Source: JAGNLA01 sp964472265
GTDB taxonomy: Bacteria; Caldisericota; Caldisericia; JAAYUI01
Direction of reading: 5' to 3'
NCBI GenBank assembly: GCA_964472265.1
Contig: CAYYJO010000085.1
Location: 1 to 6,589, forward strand
Length of the DNA: 6,589 nt
Translations under genes and position numbers: made by a program
Notes under the pieces: model-generated
What the model saw: only the letters and a program-made list of their open reading frames with translations
The model's database searches: none
What the model was told of the DNA's origin: nothing
In this document: in pieces, positions 1-5,904 of the stretch
Layout: the number at the start of each line of letters is the position of its first letter
How positions within the stretch are numbered: position 1 is the stretch's first letter

Positions 1-4
1 AAGT

Positions 5-535
5 TCATGGCTTAAGGCTATCCGAATCTGTGCGCTTTGCAAGGATTGGTTGTCTCGGTACCATAAACGGCGTTTTCTGGCGGTAGAGCAGATACTCCCT
101 GCCAAATCTGCGTTCAAGAGACTTTTCCTCAAACAGAGCAATCACCACAACCATGACTAGAAAGAAAAACGATGTGAGGATTATGAAAACAAGTGACCCG
201 ATGATGATTCCGACTCCCCAGTAGACAGAAAACGTTGAAACAACCAATGGATTTCTTGAGTGTGCGTAAGGGCCTGTGGTTACAAGTTTCTGTGTGGCTG
301 CAATCGGGAACCCTTCTTTGTACAGGGTCAAAATTGACCAGACCGATATTGCAAGGTTTGGAGCGAGAATGACCAGCCCAACCATCCAGTTTATCCAGCC
401 GAAGTTTATTGGTGGCTCCAAAATCACAAGCCTTATCAGCCACGTCGAGCCCAGAAGCAGACAGGGAATCACAACGTAATAGACAAAAAATGACGCAATC
501 CAGGCGGCGGCCAAAGTTTTTGGTGAACGGTTCAT
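5..535 (-). CDS. ICMT-like membrane methyltransferase (isoprenylcysteine carboxyl methyltransferase family)
   Basis: This 176-residue integral membrane protein belongs to the ICMT/PEMT-like S-adenosylmethionine methyltransferases. Hydrophobic stretches lie at about residues 9-38, 48-71 and 97-134. The family signature is visible: GPYAHSRNP at 88-96, where the family has a GPY-x-x-x-RNP motif, and a C-terminal block at 135-161 with paired glutamates, FGREY and a final VPR, which forms the cofactor site in known members. Bacterial members methylate small or lipid-like substrates that are mostly unknown, so no substrate is assigned. ATG at 533-535 is the natural start and the length fits bacterial members. 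No ribosome binding site precedes it. It is divergent from the Cys-rich gene and nothing next to it suggests a pathway. Family assignment is firm, function is not. Confidence 0.85.
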   Translation of the reverse strand: MNRSPKTLAAAWIASFFVYYVVIPCLLLGSTWLIRLVILEPPINFGWINWMVGLVILAPNLAISVWSILTLYKEGFPIAATQKLVTTGPYAHSRNPLVVSTFSVYWGVGIIIGSLVFIILTSFFFLVMVVVIALFEEKSLERRFGREYLLYRQKTPFMVPRQPILAKRTDSDSLKP

Positions 536-543
536 TTATGGGT

Positions 544-549
544 ATGATA
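544..549 (-). promoter_or_regulatory. Possible -10 element for the methyltransferase gene
   Basis: On the minus strand TATCAT lies 8 bases before the ATG of the methyltransferase gene, and no Shine-Dalgarno sequence intervenes. If it is a -10 box, transcription would start within a few bases of the ATG and the mRNA would be leaderless or nearly so. The only -35-like hexamer at 17-base spacing (TTTCAA) matches the sigma70 consensus poorly, so this is a weak call. Confidence 0.25.
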
Positions 550-575
550 CATCGGTTTTGCCAAACTTGAAAGCT

Positions 576-614
576 GCAAACCCGCCACAGGTATTCTTTT
601 TAATGGCGGTTTGC
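576..614. repeat. Imperfect inverted repeat (11-bp arms, one bulged C) in the divergent spacer
   Basis: The left arm at 576-587 (GCAAACCCGCCA) and right arm at 604-614 (TGGCGGTTTGC) pair over 11 bases once a single extra C in the left arm is bulged out. They enclose a 16-base, T-rich centre. The repeat sits between the divergent methyltransferase and Cys-rich genes, upstream of the latter's ribosome binding site. No T-run follows either arm, so it does not look like a terminator. It could be an operator for a dimeric regulator or an mRNA leader hairpin. A candidate promoter (TTGAAA at 567-572, TATTCT at 592-597, a long 19-base spacing) would place the -10 inside the loop. Pairing is read directly from the sequence; function is inferred. 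Confidence 0.6.
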
Positions 615-632
615 TTTATCATCATCGTAAAC

Positions 633-637
633 GGAGG
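633..637 (+). promoter_or_regulatory. Ribosome binding site deciding the start of the Cys-rich gene
   Basis: A GGAGG sits 4 bases before ATG 642. The reading frame stays open further upstream, with an in-frame ATG at 603 and TTG at 558, but neither has a comparable site, and the extra residues would be encoded across the inverted repeat. This supports starting the protein at 642. Confidence 0.75.
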
Positions 638-641
638 AAAC

Positions 642-1199
642 ATGGACAAAAAGATTTTTGGCAGAGTAAGAGACCTGGACAAGAACCTCGAGAAGGAAGG
701 CGTTGATCCGGCTGTTCGGGCAAAGATCATGGAGGGTGGCGACCAGATTTTGAACACCCTGAACCCGAAGATCAAGGCGCAATGGCTTGCCGATGCAATG
801 GATCGCATGGATGAGCTTTTGCCAAAGGATTTGAGGAACAGGGTTCGTGAGGACAGCGCCTGCTGCACCAGTGGCAAGAGGCTTGAAACCATGAAGGCTA
901 TAGCTAAAATGAACCTCCCTCTTGAAGAGACGGTCAAGGAAGTAGACAAATCCAAAATTTTCGCCTACAAGGTCGAGCTTGACGGCAAAAAGATAAACGT
1001 CAACTTTGGCTGCGGAGAATGCGTGTGTTCACCAAAGTTTGCCGGAAGAAAGGTTTCCCAGACCTACTGCCACTGCTGCAAAGGCCACGTCCTCAGGCTC
1101 ATGGAGGTTGCCCTGCAAAGAAAGCCTCTTCGTGGCGATGTTGTCGGCTCAGCATGCTCTGGAACCGGCACATGCAGGTTTGAAGTCTATCTGGACTAA
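642..1199 (+). CDS. Cysteine-rich conserved-type protein, function unknown (possibly DUF6144 family)
   Basis: This 185-residue soluble protein has no signal peptide or membrane segment when started at 642. The first ~70 residues are charged and probably helical (repeated Lys, Glu, Asp; MDRMDELLPKDLR at about 53-65). The rest carries ten cysteines in clusters: a CC pair at 74-75 followed by SGKR, a C-x-x-C-x-C at 124-129, C-H-C-C at 143-146 with His149 close by, and C172/C178 in a Ser/Gly-rich loop. The protein ends in a short strand-like FEVYL. Clustered Cys plus His suggests a bound metal ion or iron-sulfur cluster, but no known ferredoxin or zinc-finger spacing is met. From memory the layout resembles DUF6144 proteins of anaerobes; that is tentative. 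Archease follows 32 bases downstream on the same strand, so the two may share a transcript. I do not assign a function. Confidence 0.8.
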   Translation: MDKKIFGRVRDLDKNLEKEGVDPAVRAKIMEGGDQILNTLNPKIKAQWLADAMDRMDELLPKDLRNRVREDSACCTSGKRLETMKAIAKMNLPLEETVKEVDKSKIFAYKVELDGKKINVNFGCGECVCSPKFAGRKVSQTYCHCCKGHVLRLMEVALQRKPLRGDVVGSACSGTGTCRFEVYLD

Positions 1200-1229
1200 T
1201 CAACATCATGTCTTTGCCGATGGTTGATT
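1198..1229 (+). other. Bulged hairpin at the Cys-rich gene/archease junction
   Basis: AATCAACATC at 1198-1207 pairs with GATGGTTGATT at 1219-1229 over 10 bases with one bulged G, leaving an 11-base loop. The 5' arm begins inside the TAA stop of the Cys-rich gene and the 3' arm ends 2 bases before the GTG of archease. No T-run follows, so termination is unlikely. Because archease has no visible ribosome binding site, the hairpin could affect its translation or be an RNA processing site. Pairing is seen; the role is inferred. Confidence 0.5.
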
Positions 1230-1231
1230 GA

Positions 1232-1633
1232 GTGAGCTTCAAAGTCGTTCCACACACGGCCGACCTTGCTATCGAGGTTTCAGGGCGGTCGGTGCCTGAA
1301 TTGTTTGAATCGGCCACGAAAGGTTTCAGGTTTCTTGTAGCTGGCGACAAACCCGGGATTCAAACTACAACTGAAAGCTTTGAAATTGAAGCGACAGACA
1401 AAGAATCCCTTCTGGTCAGGTTTTTAAATCACCTGATCTATCTTTTCGACACTTCAGGTTTTCTGCCCTCAACCCTTGAGGCTGAGATTAATGGATTGAC
1501 CATGAATGCAGCTGTTGCAGGCGAGATTTTTGAAGGAATTGCCAAACACTGCGTCAAGGCTGCAACCTACCACGGCCTTGAGATTGTCGAGGCCGGTGGG
1601 CTGTTTGCCGCACAAATCATTTTCGACGATTGA
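1232..1633 (+). CDS. Archease (RtcB RNA-ligase cofactor)
   Basis: This 133-residue protein matches archease. It has an N-terminal HTAD segment (residues 8-11) followed by an acidic helix region (SVPELFESATKGF), a middle LLVRFLNHLIYLFD block, and a C-terminal ATYHGLEIVE segment ending in a strand with FDD. In characterised archeases, acidic residues including the HTAD aspartate and the C-terminal aspartate bind metal. The protein helps RtcB ligase complete its guanylylation and turnover in RNA ligation, tRNA splicing or RNA repair. The length is normal or slightly short. GTG at 1232 is the first possible start because an in-frame TGA (1229-1231) directly precedes it, and HTAD lies near the N-terminus as in the family. 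No ribosome binding site is visible. RtcB is not in the window. The stop abuts the stop of the convergent gene. Confidence 0.93.
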   Translation: MSFKVVPHTADLAIEVSGRSVPELFESATKGFRFLVAGDKPGIQTTTESFEIEATDKESLLVRFLNHLIYLFDTSGFLPSTLEAEINGLTMNAAVAGEIFEGIAKHCVKAATYHGLEIVEAGGLFAAQIIFDD

Positions 1634-4114
1634 TCACTTGTCCCAAATGCTGATGGCAACAGCCTTTTGTTCAAGTGCTGTGATCGGCGATCCAATAAAC
1701 CTTGGTTGCTTGCCGTCACCAATAAAGTCAGGATTTTCCATCACCCCATTTGCACAAACAACCAGCTTGAATTTCGAGGTGTCAATTTTTGGTGGATCGA
1801 CCTTCACAATCTGGCTCTCACCCGGCTTTATCGAATCAAACTTTATCTCAGAAGAAAGTTTTAGCCAGCCTTTGCTTGTGGTGGACTGGTCTTCTGCCAG
1901 CCAAAGCTGACCGTGGAGATCGCTGGAAAGACCGTCCGTTCTTGTGTTTGTTATCTTGAAGGAATCCTTGTCAACCCGCTCAATTGAATAAGTTGCGCAA
2001 GGGTCAAACCTTACGAGCGTGTCTGTTGCGTAGCTCGTGAGATCTCGCAAAGGCGTACCGATGTAGGTTTTGCCAAGAGTGATCATGTCTGCAAGAGGGA
2101 TTTCGTTTTGCACAAAGACTTTATCCTTTGAGTAAAACCTGTTGCCAAGCATGTAGCTTCCGTCATCAAAGAATTTGAACGGCTCGATTGTGTCAAGGCT
2201 TTCCAGAAAGGTCGTCTGTTCGTTGGTTTCAAGATCCATCGAAACCAGATCCCACCTGAATTTATTCTCCTTGAAGAAGAAAACCTTCTTTTCGCTTGCA
2301 AAGGCAAGGGGCCTTTCAATCACGGTCTTTGCGCCATTTCTCTCAAGCAGCGTGAATTTCTTGTCTTCTATGAGAACGGCGGTGGATTTGTTGAGTTTCC
2401 TGAAGCTGAAACCACTGCTCACATTCATCTTGGAAAGCAGTTTGCCAGTGCCGCACTGGAACTCATAAATGGTACTTTTTGCGGAAAAAAAGTACCTGGG
2501 GTCAGGATAAACATAGACAGATTCACCGTTTGCAAAACACACAGGATAGTAGAAATCTTTGTTATAATCGATTTCAGCATCAAACGATACGCCGGTGATC
2601 AAATCCAGGCATCTGATTTTGTTTTCATCGAGCCGATATGTGTAGTAGTCGGTTGTTGTTCGAGGATATGGAGAAAACGCTCCTACAGAGTATTTGTTCA
2701 GCTTTAAGCCAGTCCTTGCGTCATAACTGGTAATAAAATTATTGAAGTCATCAGGATTTTCCGATGGCACAGAACTGAAAATGTTGATTCTGTCTTCATC
2801 AATAAAGGTTTTGTAAGGTGAATCAGGCATCTCAAGAGGTAACCTGCCAACAGCCAGCTGCTCGTTTATCAAGGCCACCCCGCTCCCCCGCTCTGTTATC
2901 TTGTCCGGAACGGTTGAATATATCATGTCCCCGACTTTTTCTCTCTGGTTTGGATAAACTTTGTCAGGAAAGATCATTCCAACGGTTTTGCTGGATTTGA
3001 TGTCAAAACACTTGGCGCCATGCAAATTTTTGAAGAAAAAAACTGGATTGGCACCGTCAAGATACTCGTGTTCAGTCCAGCAGGAGTGTGAGTAGCAAAC
3101 GCCAGTAAATTCTGAGAGACTCTTTTGCCACAGGTATTGCTTGGTTGAGGCATCATACAGGCGGAAACACAGTTCGTCCGGTTTGTCATCCTCCCAGACC
3201 AGCGCGAGTTTGCCAGATGTTCCGACGATGCAGAAATACTCTTTTCCTCTCATCGGCACAGTGAATGATTCGATTTCCCTGCCTGAAAAGTCGAACCTGA
3301 CCACCTTTCCAAATTTTTTGGATTTATCGGAGAGCAGGTACTCGATGCAGTCTTTTTTGATGGCAATGTTTTCACAGGTTTCCGTTTTTTTATCCGTGCC
3401 CCTGAAAACTGGAATTTTCAAGCTCTTGTTGCAGTCGTAAATGAATGTGCTGCTGGCGATGAAGCCGTTGCCGTACATAAAGACCGGGTCAAGTTTGATG
3501 TCTATCCTTTCGGCAATGTCAAAGGCGTATTTGGCGACAACTATAATATCGAAGGTTCTTCTGTTTTCGGCATGAATCCAGACTTTTTCAGTCACAGGCA
3601 CCGGATATTTATTGTTGTAGTCAAACGGCAGCGTGCCAATCTCCTGTCCATCGTCGAGCCTGTACACAGCCGGTTCTTTAAGAGAAAAGTTCACGGCTAT
3701 CCTGAATTTCGGGTAGATGACCACCTTTTCACCAACCAGAAATTTTTCACGGCCAAAATCAGCGAAACTGGATTGTCCATCCATGCAGGAGAGCAAGGTC
3801 TGGCCACAAACCTGGTTGTTGGGATCAAGAAAATACTGACCCTTGAGGGGAATGCCTTTTGAGACTGGATTCAGCTCATCGTCAAAGATTTCAACATTCT
3901 CCTGAAATCCTTCATCCCAGAGGTAGTCGGTGAAAGCGTCATCGAAAGCCCCTTTTGGCCTGCACACAACATCACCCGACAGATCGACTGACTTTGAAGG
4001 CAGAACTGGCAGCTGAATCTTTTCACTGTCTCCTTTTGCGTTCTGAAACATGTTTGATGTGATCAAAACGATGCAGACAAGCAGTTTGCATAACCCCAGA
4101 TTTTTTCCTCGCAT
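1634..4114 (-). CDS. Large secreted protein, possibly beta-propeller-like, function unknown
   Basis: I do not recognise a named family for these 826 residues. A Sec signal peptide is clear: MRGKNLGLCK, a hydrophobic core at about 11-23, and a plausible signal peptidase I site after A-K-G at 26-28. No lipobox, C-terminal anchor or sorting signal is seen. About 230-700 is beta-rich, with repeated turns such as YDASTKQYLW (320), YDARTGLKLN (464), LDLITG (503), FQCGTGKLL (552) and MDLETNEQT (626), reminiscent of WD40/PQQ-like propeller blades but degenerate. The end (about 700-826) looks like a separate beta-sandwich with IKPGES at 762-767. The mature chain has 16 cysteines, so extracellular disulfides are likely. 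No catalytic motif is apparent. No Shine-Dalgarno precedes the ATG. It lies 40 bases after cbiO on the same strand, so co-transcription is possible, though a weak terminator lies between. Confidence 0.8.
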   Translation of the reverse strand: MRGKNLGLCKLLVCIVLITSNMFQNAKGDSEKIQLPVLPSKSVDLSGDVVCRPKGAFDDAFTDYLWDEGFQENVEIFDDELNPVSKGIPLKGQYFLDPNNQVCGQTLLSCMDGQSSFADFGREKFLVGEKVVIYPKFRIAVNFSLKEPAVYRLDDGQEIGTLPFDYNNKYPVPVTEKVWIHAENRRTFDIIVVAKYAFDIAERIDIKLDPVFMYGNGFIASSTFIYDCNKSLKIPVFRGTDKKTETCENIAIKKDCIEYLLSDKSKKFGKVVRFDFSGREIESFTVPMRGKEYFCIVGTSGKLALVWEDDKPDELCFRLYDASTKQYLWQKSLSEFTGVCYSHSCWTEHEYLDGANPVFFFKNLHGAKCFDIKSSKTVGMIFPDKVYPNQREKVGDMIYSTVPDKITERGSGVALINEQLAVGRLPLEMPDSPYKTFIDEDRINIFSSVPSENPDDFNNFITSYDARTGLKLNKYSVGAFSPYPRTTTDYYTYRLDENKIRCLDLITGVSFDAEIDYNKDFYYPVCFANGESVYVYPDPRYFFSAKSTIYEFQCGTGKLLSKMNVSSGFSFRKLNKSTAVLIEDKKFTLLERNGAKTVIERPLAFASEKKVFFFKENKFRWDLVSMDLETNEQTTFLESLDTIEPFKFFDDGSYMLGNRFYSKDKVFVQNEIPLADMITLGKTYIGTPLRDLTSYATDTLVRFDPCATYSIERVDKDSFKITNTRTDGLSSDLHGQLWLAEDQSTTSKGWLKLSSEIKFDSIKPGESQIVKVDPPKIDTSKFKLVVCANGVMENPDFIGDGKQPRFIGSPITALEQKAVAISIWDK

Positions 4115-4120
4115 GAGGCG

Positions 4121-4126
4121 ATTTTA
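4121..4126 (-). promoter_or_regulatory. Possible -10 element for the secreted protein gene
   Basis: On the minus strand TAAAAT lies 6 bases before the ATG of the secreted protein gene, and no ribosome binding site is present. As with the methyltransferase gene this would fit a leaderless transcript. No good -35 hexamer is found 16-18 bases upstream, so the call is weak. Confidence 0.2.
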
Positions 4127-4139
4127 CTTTCGTTGTGTT

Positions 4140-4168
4140 AAAAAGAGAGCAACTTTACACCAAGTCGC
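4140..4168 (-). terminator. Weak candidate intrinsic terminator at the end of the metal transporter operon
   Basis: Read on the minus strand, GCGACTT (4168-4162), the loop GGTGTA and AAGTTGC (4155-4149) form a 7-bp stem with one G-U pair, followed by TCTCTTTTT. The wobble pairs only in the minus-strand RNA, matching the direction of cbiO. The stem overlaps the cbiO TAA stop. It is short and the U-tract starts four bases late, so partial read-through into the secreted protein gene is plausible. Confidence 0.4.
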
Positions 4169-4859
4169 AGGTTTCGAGCAGCTTTATGTCTGAAATGATG
4201 GTGGATGTTGTGCCATCAGCCATGATTTTGCCTTGCGAAATCACGATTGACCTTGGACACAGTTTGGCTGCCATTTCAAAATCGTGGGTCACGATGATCA
4301 TCGAACGGTTGATTTCCGTCAGGAGTTCAAGGATTTCGCGCCTGCCCTTGGGGTCAAGATTTGTTGTGGGTTCATCGAGCACGATCAGCTCTGAGTCCAT
4401 TGAAAGCACGGTTGCAAGGGCAACCCTCTTCTTCTCTCCTGTGGAAAGATGGAAAGGGCTTCGTTTTTCAAAACCAGACAGCCCAACCTGTCTCAAAGCC
4501 TGAACGACTCTTCTTGCAACTTCGTCTTTTGAAAGGTTCATGTTTTGAGGGCCAAAGGCAACGTCGTCAAAAACAGTCGGACAAAACAGCTGGTCGTCAG
4601 GATTTTGAAATACAAGGCCAACCTTTTGCCGAATCTGCCTGAGCGTCTTCTTCTCAAGCCTGATCCCGTCTACGAAAACTTCACCGGCACCGTCAAGGAC
4701 ACCGTTTAAATGCAGCATGAGAGTTGATTTTCCAGCTCCGTTTGCGCCAAGGACAGCAACCTTTTCGCCCCTGACCATTGAAAAATCTATGCCGTCAAGG
4801 GCTTTTGTGCCGTCAGGGTAGGAGTATCTGAGGTTTTTTATAACGCAAATCTCGTTCAT
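4155..4859 (-). CDS. cbiO: Cobalt/nickel ECF transporter ATPase CbiO
   Basis: This 234-residue ABC ATPase powers cobalt or nickel uptake with CbiM and CbiQ at the cytoplasmic face. All core motifs are present: Walker A GANGAGKST (38-46), Q-loop in VFQNPDDQLF (83-92), signature LSTGEKKRVALA (138-149), Walker B LIVLDE (158-163) with the D-loop LD after it, and the H-loop THD (191-193). NPDDQLF is typical of ECF-type ATPases. It is shorter than the usual ~270-residue CbiO, lacking part of the C-terminal extension. The signature carries Thr where LSGGE is usual. ATG 4859 is preferred over an ATG 15 bases upstream because it makes a 4-base ATGA overlap with the cbiQ stop and puts EICVIKNLRYSY at the normal N-terminal position. 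Only one ATPase gene is seen, so it probably acts as a homodimer. Confidence 0.93.
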   Translation of the reverse strand: MNEICVIKNLRYSYPDGTKALDGIDFSMVRGEKVAVLGANGAGKSTLMLHLNGVLDGAGEVFVDGIRLEKKTLRQIRQKVGLVFQNPDDQLFCPTVFDDVAFGPQNMNLSKDEVARRVVQALRQVGLSGFEKRSPFHLSTGEKKRVALATVLSMDSELIVLDEPTTNLDPKGRREILELLTEINRSMIIVTHDFEMAAKLCPRSIVISQGKIMADGTTSTIISDIKLLETCDLV

Positions 4860-5614
4860 GCAAGCAACATCCATATTACGGCAATTGAAACGGCGCAGGA
4901 GAAAAAGTAGATGATGTCGCCTGCAACGATCTTCATTTGTGCATGAGTTCTGAAGCTCCCGTCAAAACCTCGCGAAGACATAGCCATGTAGACCCGCTCC
5001 GACCGCTCGTAAGACCTCAGAAACAATGTTCCTGCCATGTAACCAATCGTTTTTGCCTGGGTGATGAACCTGGGCTGCCAGAGCCTTGAATTTCTTGATC
5101 TGACCAGCCTTTCAGTCTCATCAACAATCACAAACTGATACCTGTAGGCAAAATTGGCTGTCATGACGAAAATCTTTGGAATGCCCAGACGTTCGAAAGC
5201 CTCCATGAGCCTTGTGAAGCTGGTCGTGAAAAGGAGTACGAGCGAGAACAGGTATGAAAGCAGGGTCTTTGCCACCAACCCGAAGAGCGCTGTCAATCTG
5301 TAGCTGACTATTCCAATCTTTTCAGCCTCAAGCACGGCAATGCCAGGCCTGAGGAACGGTGTTGCAGCTGAAAGAGCCAGGAGCAACGGCAAAATCACAA
5401 GCAGCGCCTGAAAGTAGTGTGACAGGCTGATTCTGCTTGCAACTACAAAAACGGTCACAACCGCAAAAAACGCCAGATAAGCCCACCAAGCGTTTGGCGG
5501 GAGCAGTGTTATCGAGATGATGAAGGCAAGAGTAACAAGGAGCTTGATCCTTGGGTCAAGCGTACACATTGGGCTGCCCTTGTGGCAGTGTGAGTCGAGA
5601 AAATCGTGTCTCAA
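4856..5614 (-). CDS. cbiQ: Cobalt/nickel ECF transporter transmembrane coupling subunit CbiQ
   Basis: This 252-residue membrane protein is the EcfT-type subunit that links the ATPase to the metal-binding CbiM. It has the family's LDPRIKLL near the N-terminus (19-26), several hydrophobic segments (about 26-59, 69-85, 104-131, 229-252), and the cytoplasmic helix region with two x-R-x coupling motifs, SRN (173-175) and SRG in AMSSRGFDG (214-216). These fit in the grooves of the ATPase in known ECF transporters; Ser replaces the more usual Ala in both. FLRSYERSERVYMAM between them is also typical. The start is TTG at 5614, which overlaps the upstream stop as TTGA and follows an AAGGA site at good spacing. 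The N-terminus holds an unusual HCH plus Cys17 before LDPR. Confidence 0.93.
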   Translation of the reverse strand: MRHDFLDSHCHKGSPMCTLDPRIKLLVTLAFIISITLLPPNAWWAYLAFFAVVTVFVVASRISLSHYFQALLVILPLLLALSAATPFLRPGIAVLEAEKIGIVSYRLTALFGLVAKTLLSYLFSLVLLFTTSFTRLMEAFERLGIPKIFVMTANFAYRYQFVIVDETERLVRSRNSRLWQPRFITQAKTIGYMAGTLFLRSYERSERVYMAMSSRGFDGSFRTHAQMKIVAGDIIYFFSCAVSIAVIWMLLA

Positions 5615-5904
5615 GCTTTCCTTTTCTTCAAAATGAACGCAACGCCAAGTCCAATGCCAAAAACGGCAATAACGCCGATACCACCGGCAATACCAGTCGA
5701 TAAACCGGCATTTTCAACACCCGGAGTTGTGTAATCCGGCAAAGGAGAATTTACACCGGAATCCACTGCCTTTTCAAGAAAGCCCTTATCTTCGGCCACC
5801 CTTTCAAGCCCATCAGGTGAGGGTGAAGCAAAAGGTGAGATGAACACAGCCAAAACGAGCGCCAAAACCAGACCGGCGATTATAAACCAAAAGTTTCTGT
5901 TCAC
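5611..5904 (-). CDS. PDGLE-domain CbiN/NikN-like component of the cobalt/nickel transporter
   Basis: This 97-residue protein has two membrane helices, at about 4-24 and 66-92, flanking an extracytoplasmic loop with the PDGLE-type motif PDGLERVAEDKGF (30-42) and SPLPDY (53-58). It ends in a basic KKRK tail. PDGLE proteins accompany CbiM/NikM and take the place of CbiN in many cobalt and nickel ECF systems, where they are needed with the M subunit for metal loading. GTG at 5904 is chosen as start: it follows GGGGAGG by 6 bases and overlaps the cbiM stop as GTGA. A longer reading from TTG 5919 would begin at the ribosome binding site itself. The motif resembles nickel-type NikN more than classical CbiN, but metal choice cannot be settled from it. 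Confidence 0.88.
   Translation of the reverse strand: MNRNFWFIIAGLVLALVLAVFISPFASPSPDGLERVAEDKGFLEKAVDSGVNSPLPDYTTPGVENAGLSTGIAGGIGVIAVFGIGLGVAFILKKRKA
5619..5623 (-). promoter_or_regulatory. Ribosome binding site supporting the TTG start of cbiQ
   Basis: On the minus strand AAGGA ends 4 bases before the TTG at 5614, inside the end of the PDGLE gene. With the TTGA stop/start overlap it makes the rare TTG start credible. The next in-frame ATG (residue 16) would remove the segment just before LDPR and lose the overlap. Confidence 0.65.

Noticed and set aside
542..550. GTATGATAC resembling a NikR half-site
   Set aside because: There is no second half-site at the required spacing, and it lies before the methyltransferase, not the metal transporter.
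558..641. Upstream extension of the Cys-rich protein from TTG 558 or ATG 603, giving a short hydrophobic N-terminus
   Set aside because: The GGAGG before ATG 642 is much better than anything before the earlier starts, and the extension is encoded over the inverted repeat.
1571..1599. GC-rich inverted repeat near the end of archease that could terminate the convergent gene
   Set aside because: It lies in the conserved archease YHGLE coding block, needs a bulge for the full stem, and has no T-run on either side.
1635..1676. CACTTG/CAAGTG pair enclosing a small GCTG/CAGC hairpin just after the archease stop
   Set aside because: Six-base arms about 30 bases apart and a four-base inner stem are expected by chance. 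The CTTTTG tail is too short for a convincing terminator.
2175..3862. Several open frames on the plus strand opposite the secreted protein gene
   Set aside because: They are short, lack ribosome binding sites and recognisable motifs, and overlap a long credible gene; they are chance frames on the complementary strand.
4860..4874. Longer CbiO start at ATG 4874
   Set aside because: It adds five residues not typical of the family, has no ribosome binding site and loses the neat ATGA overlap.
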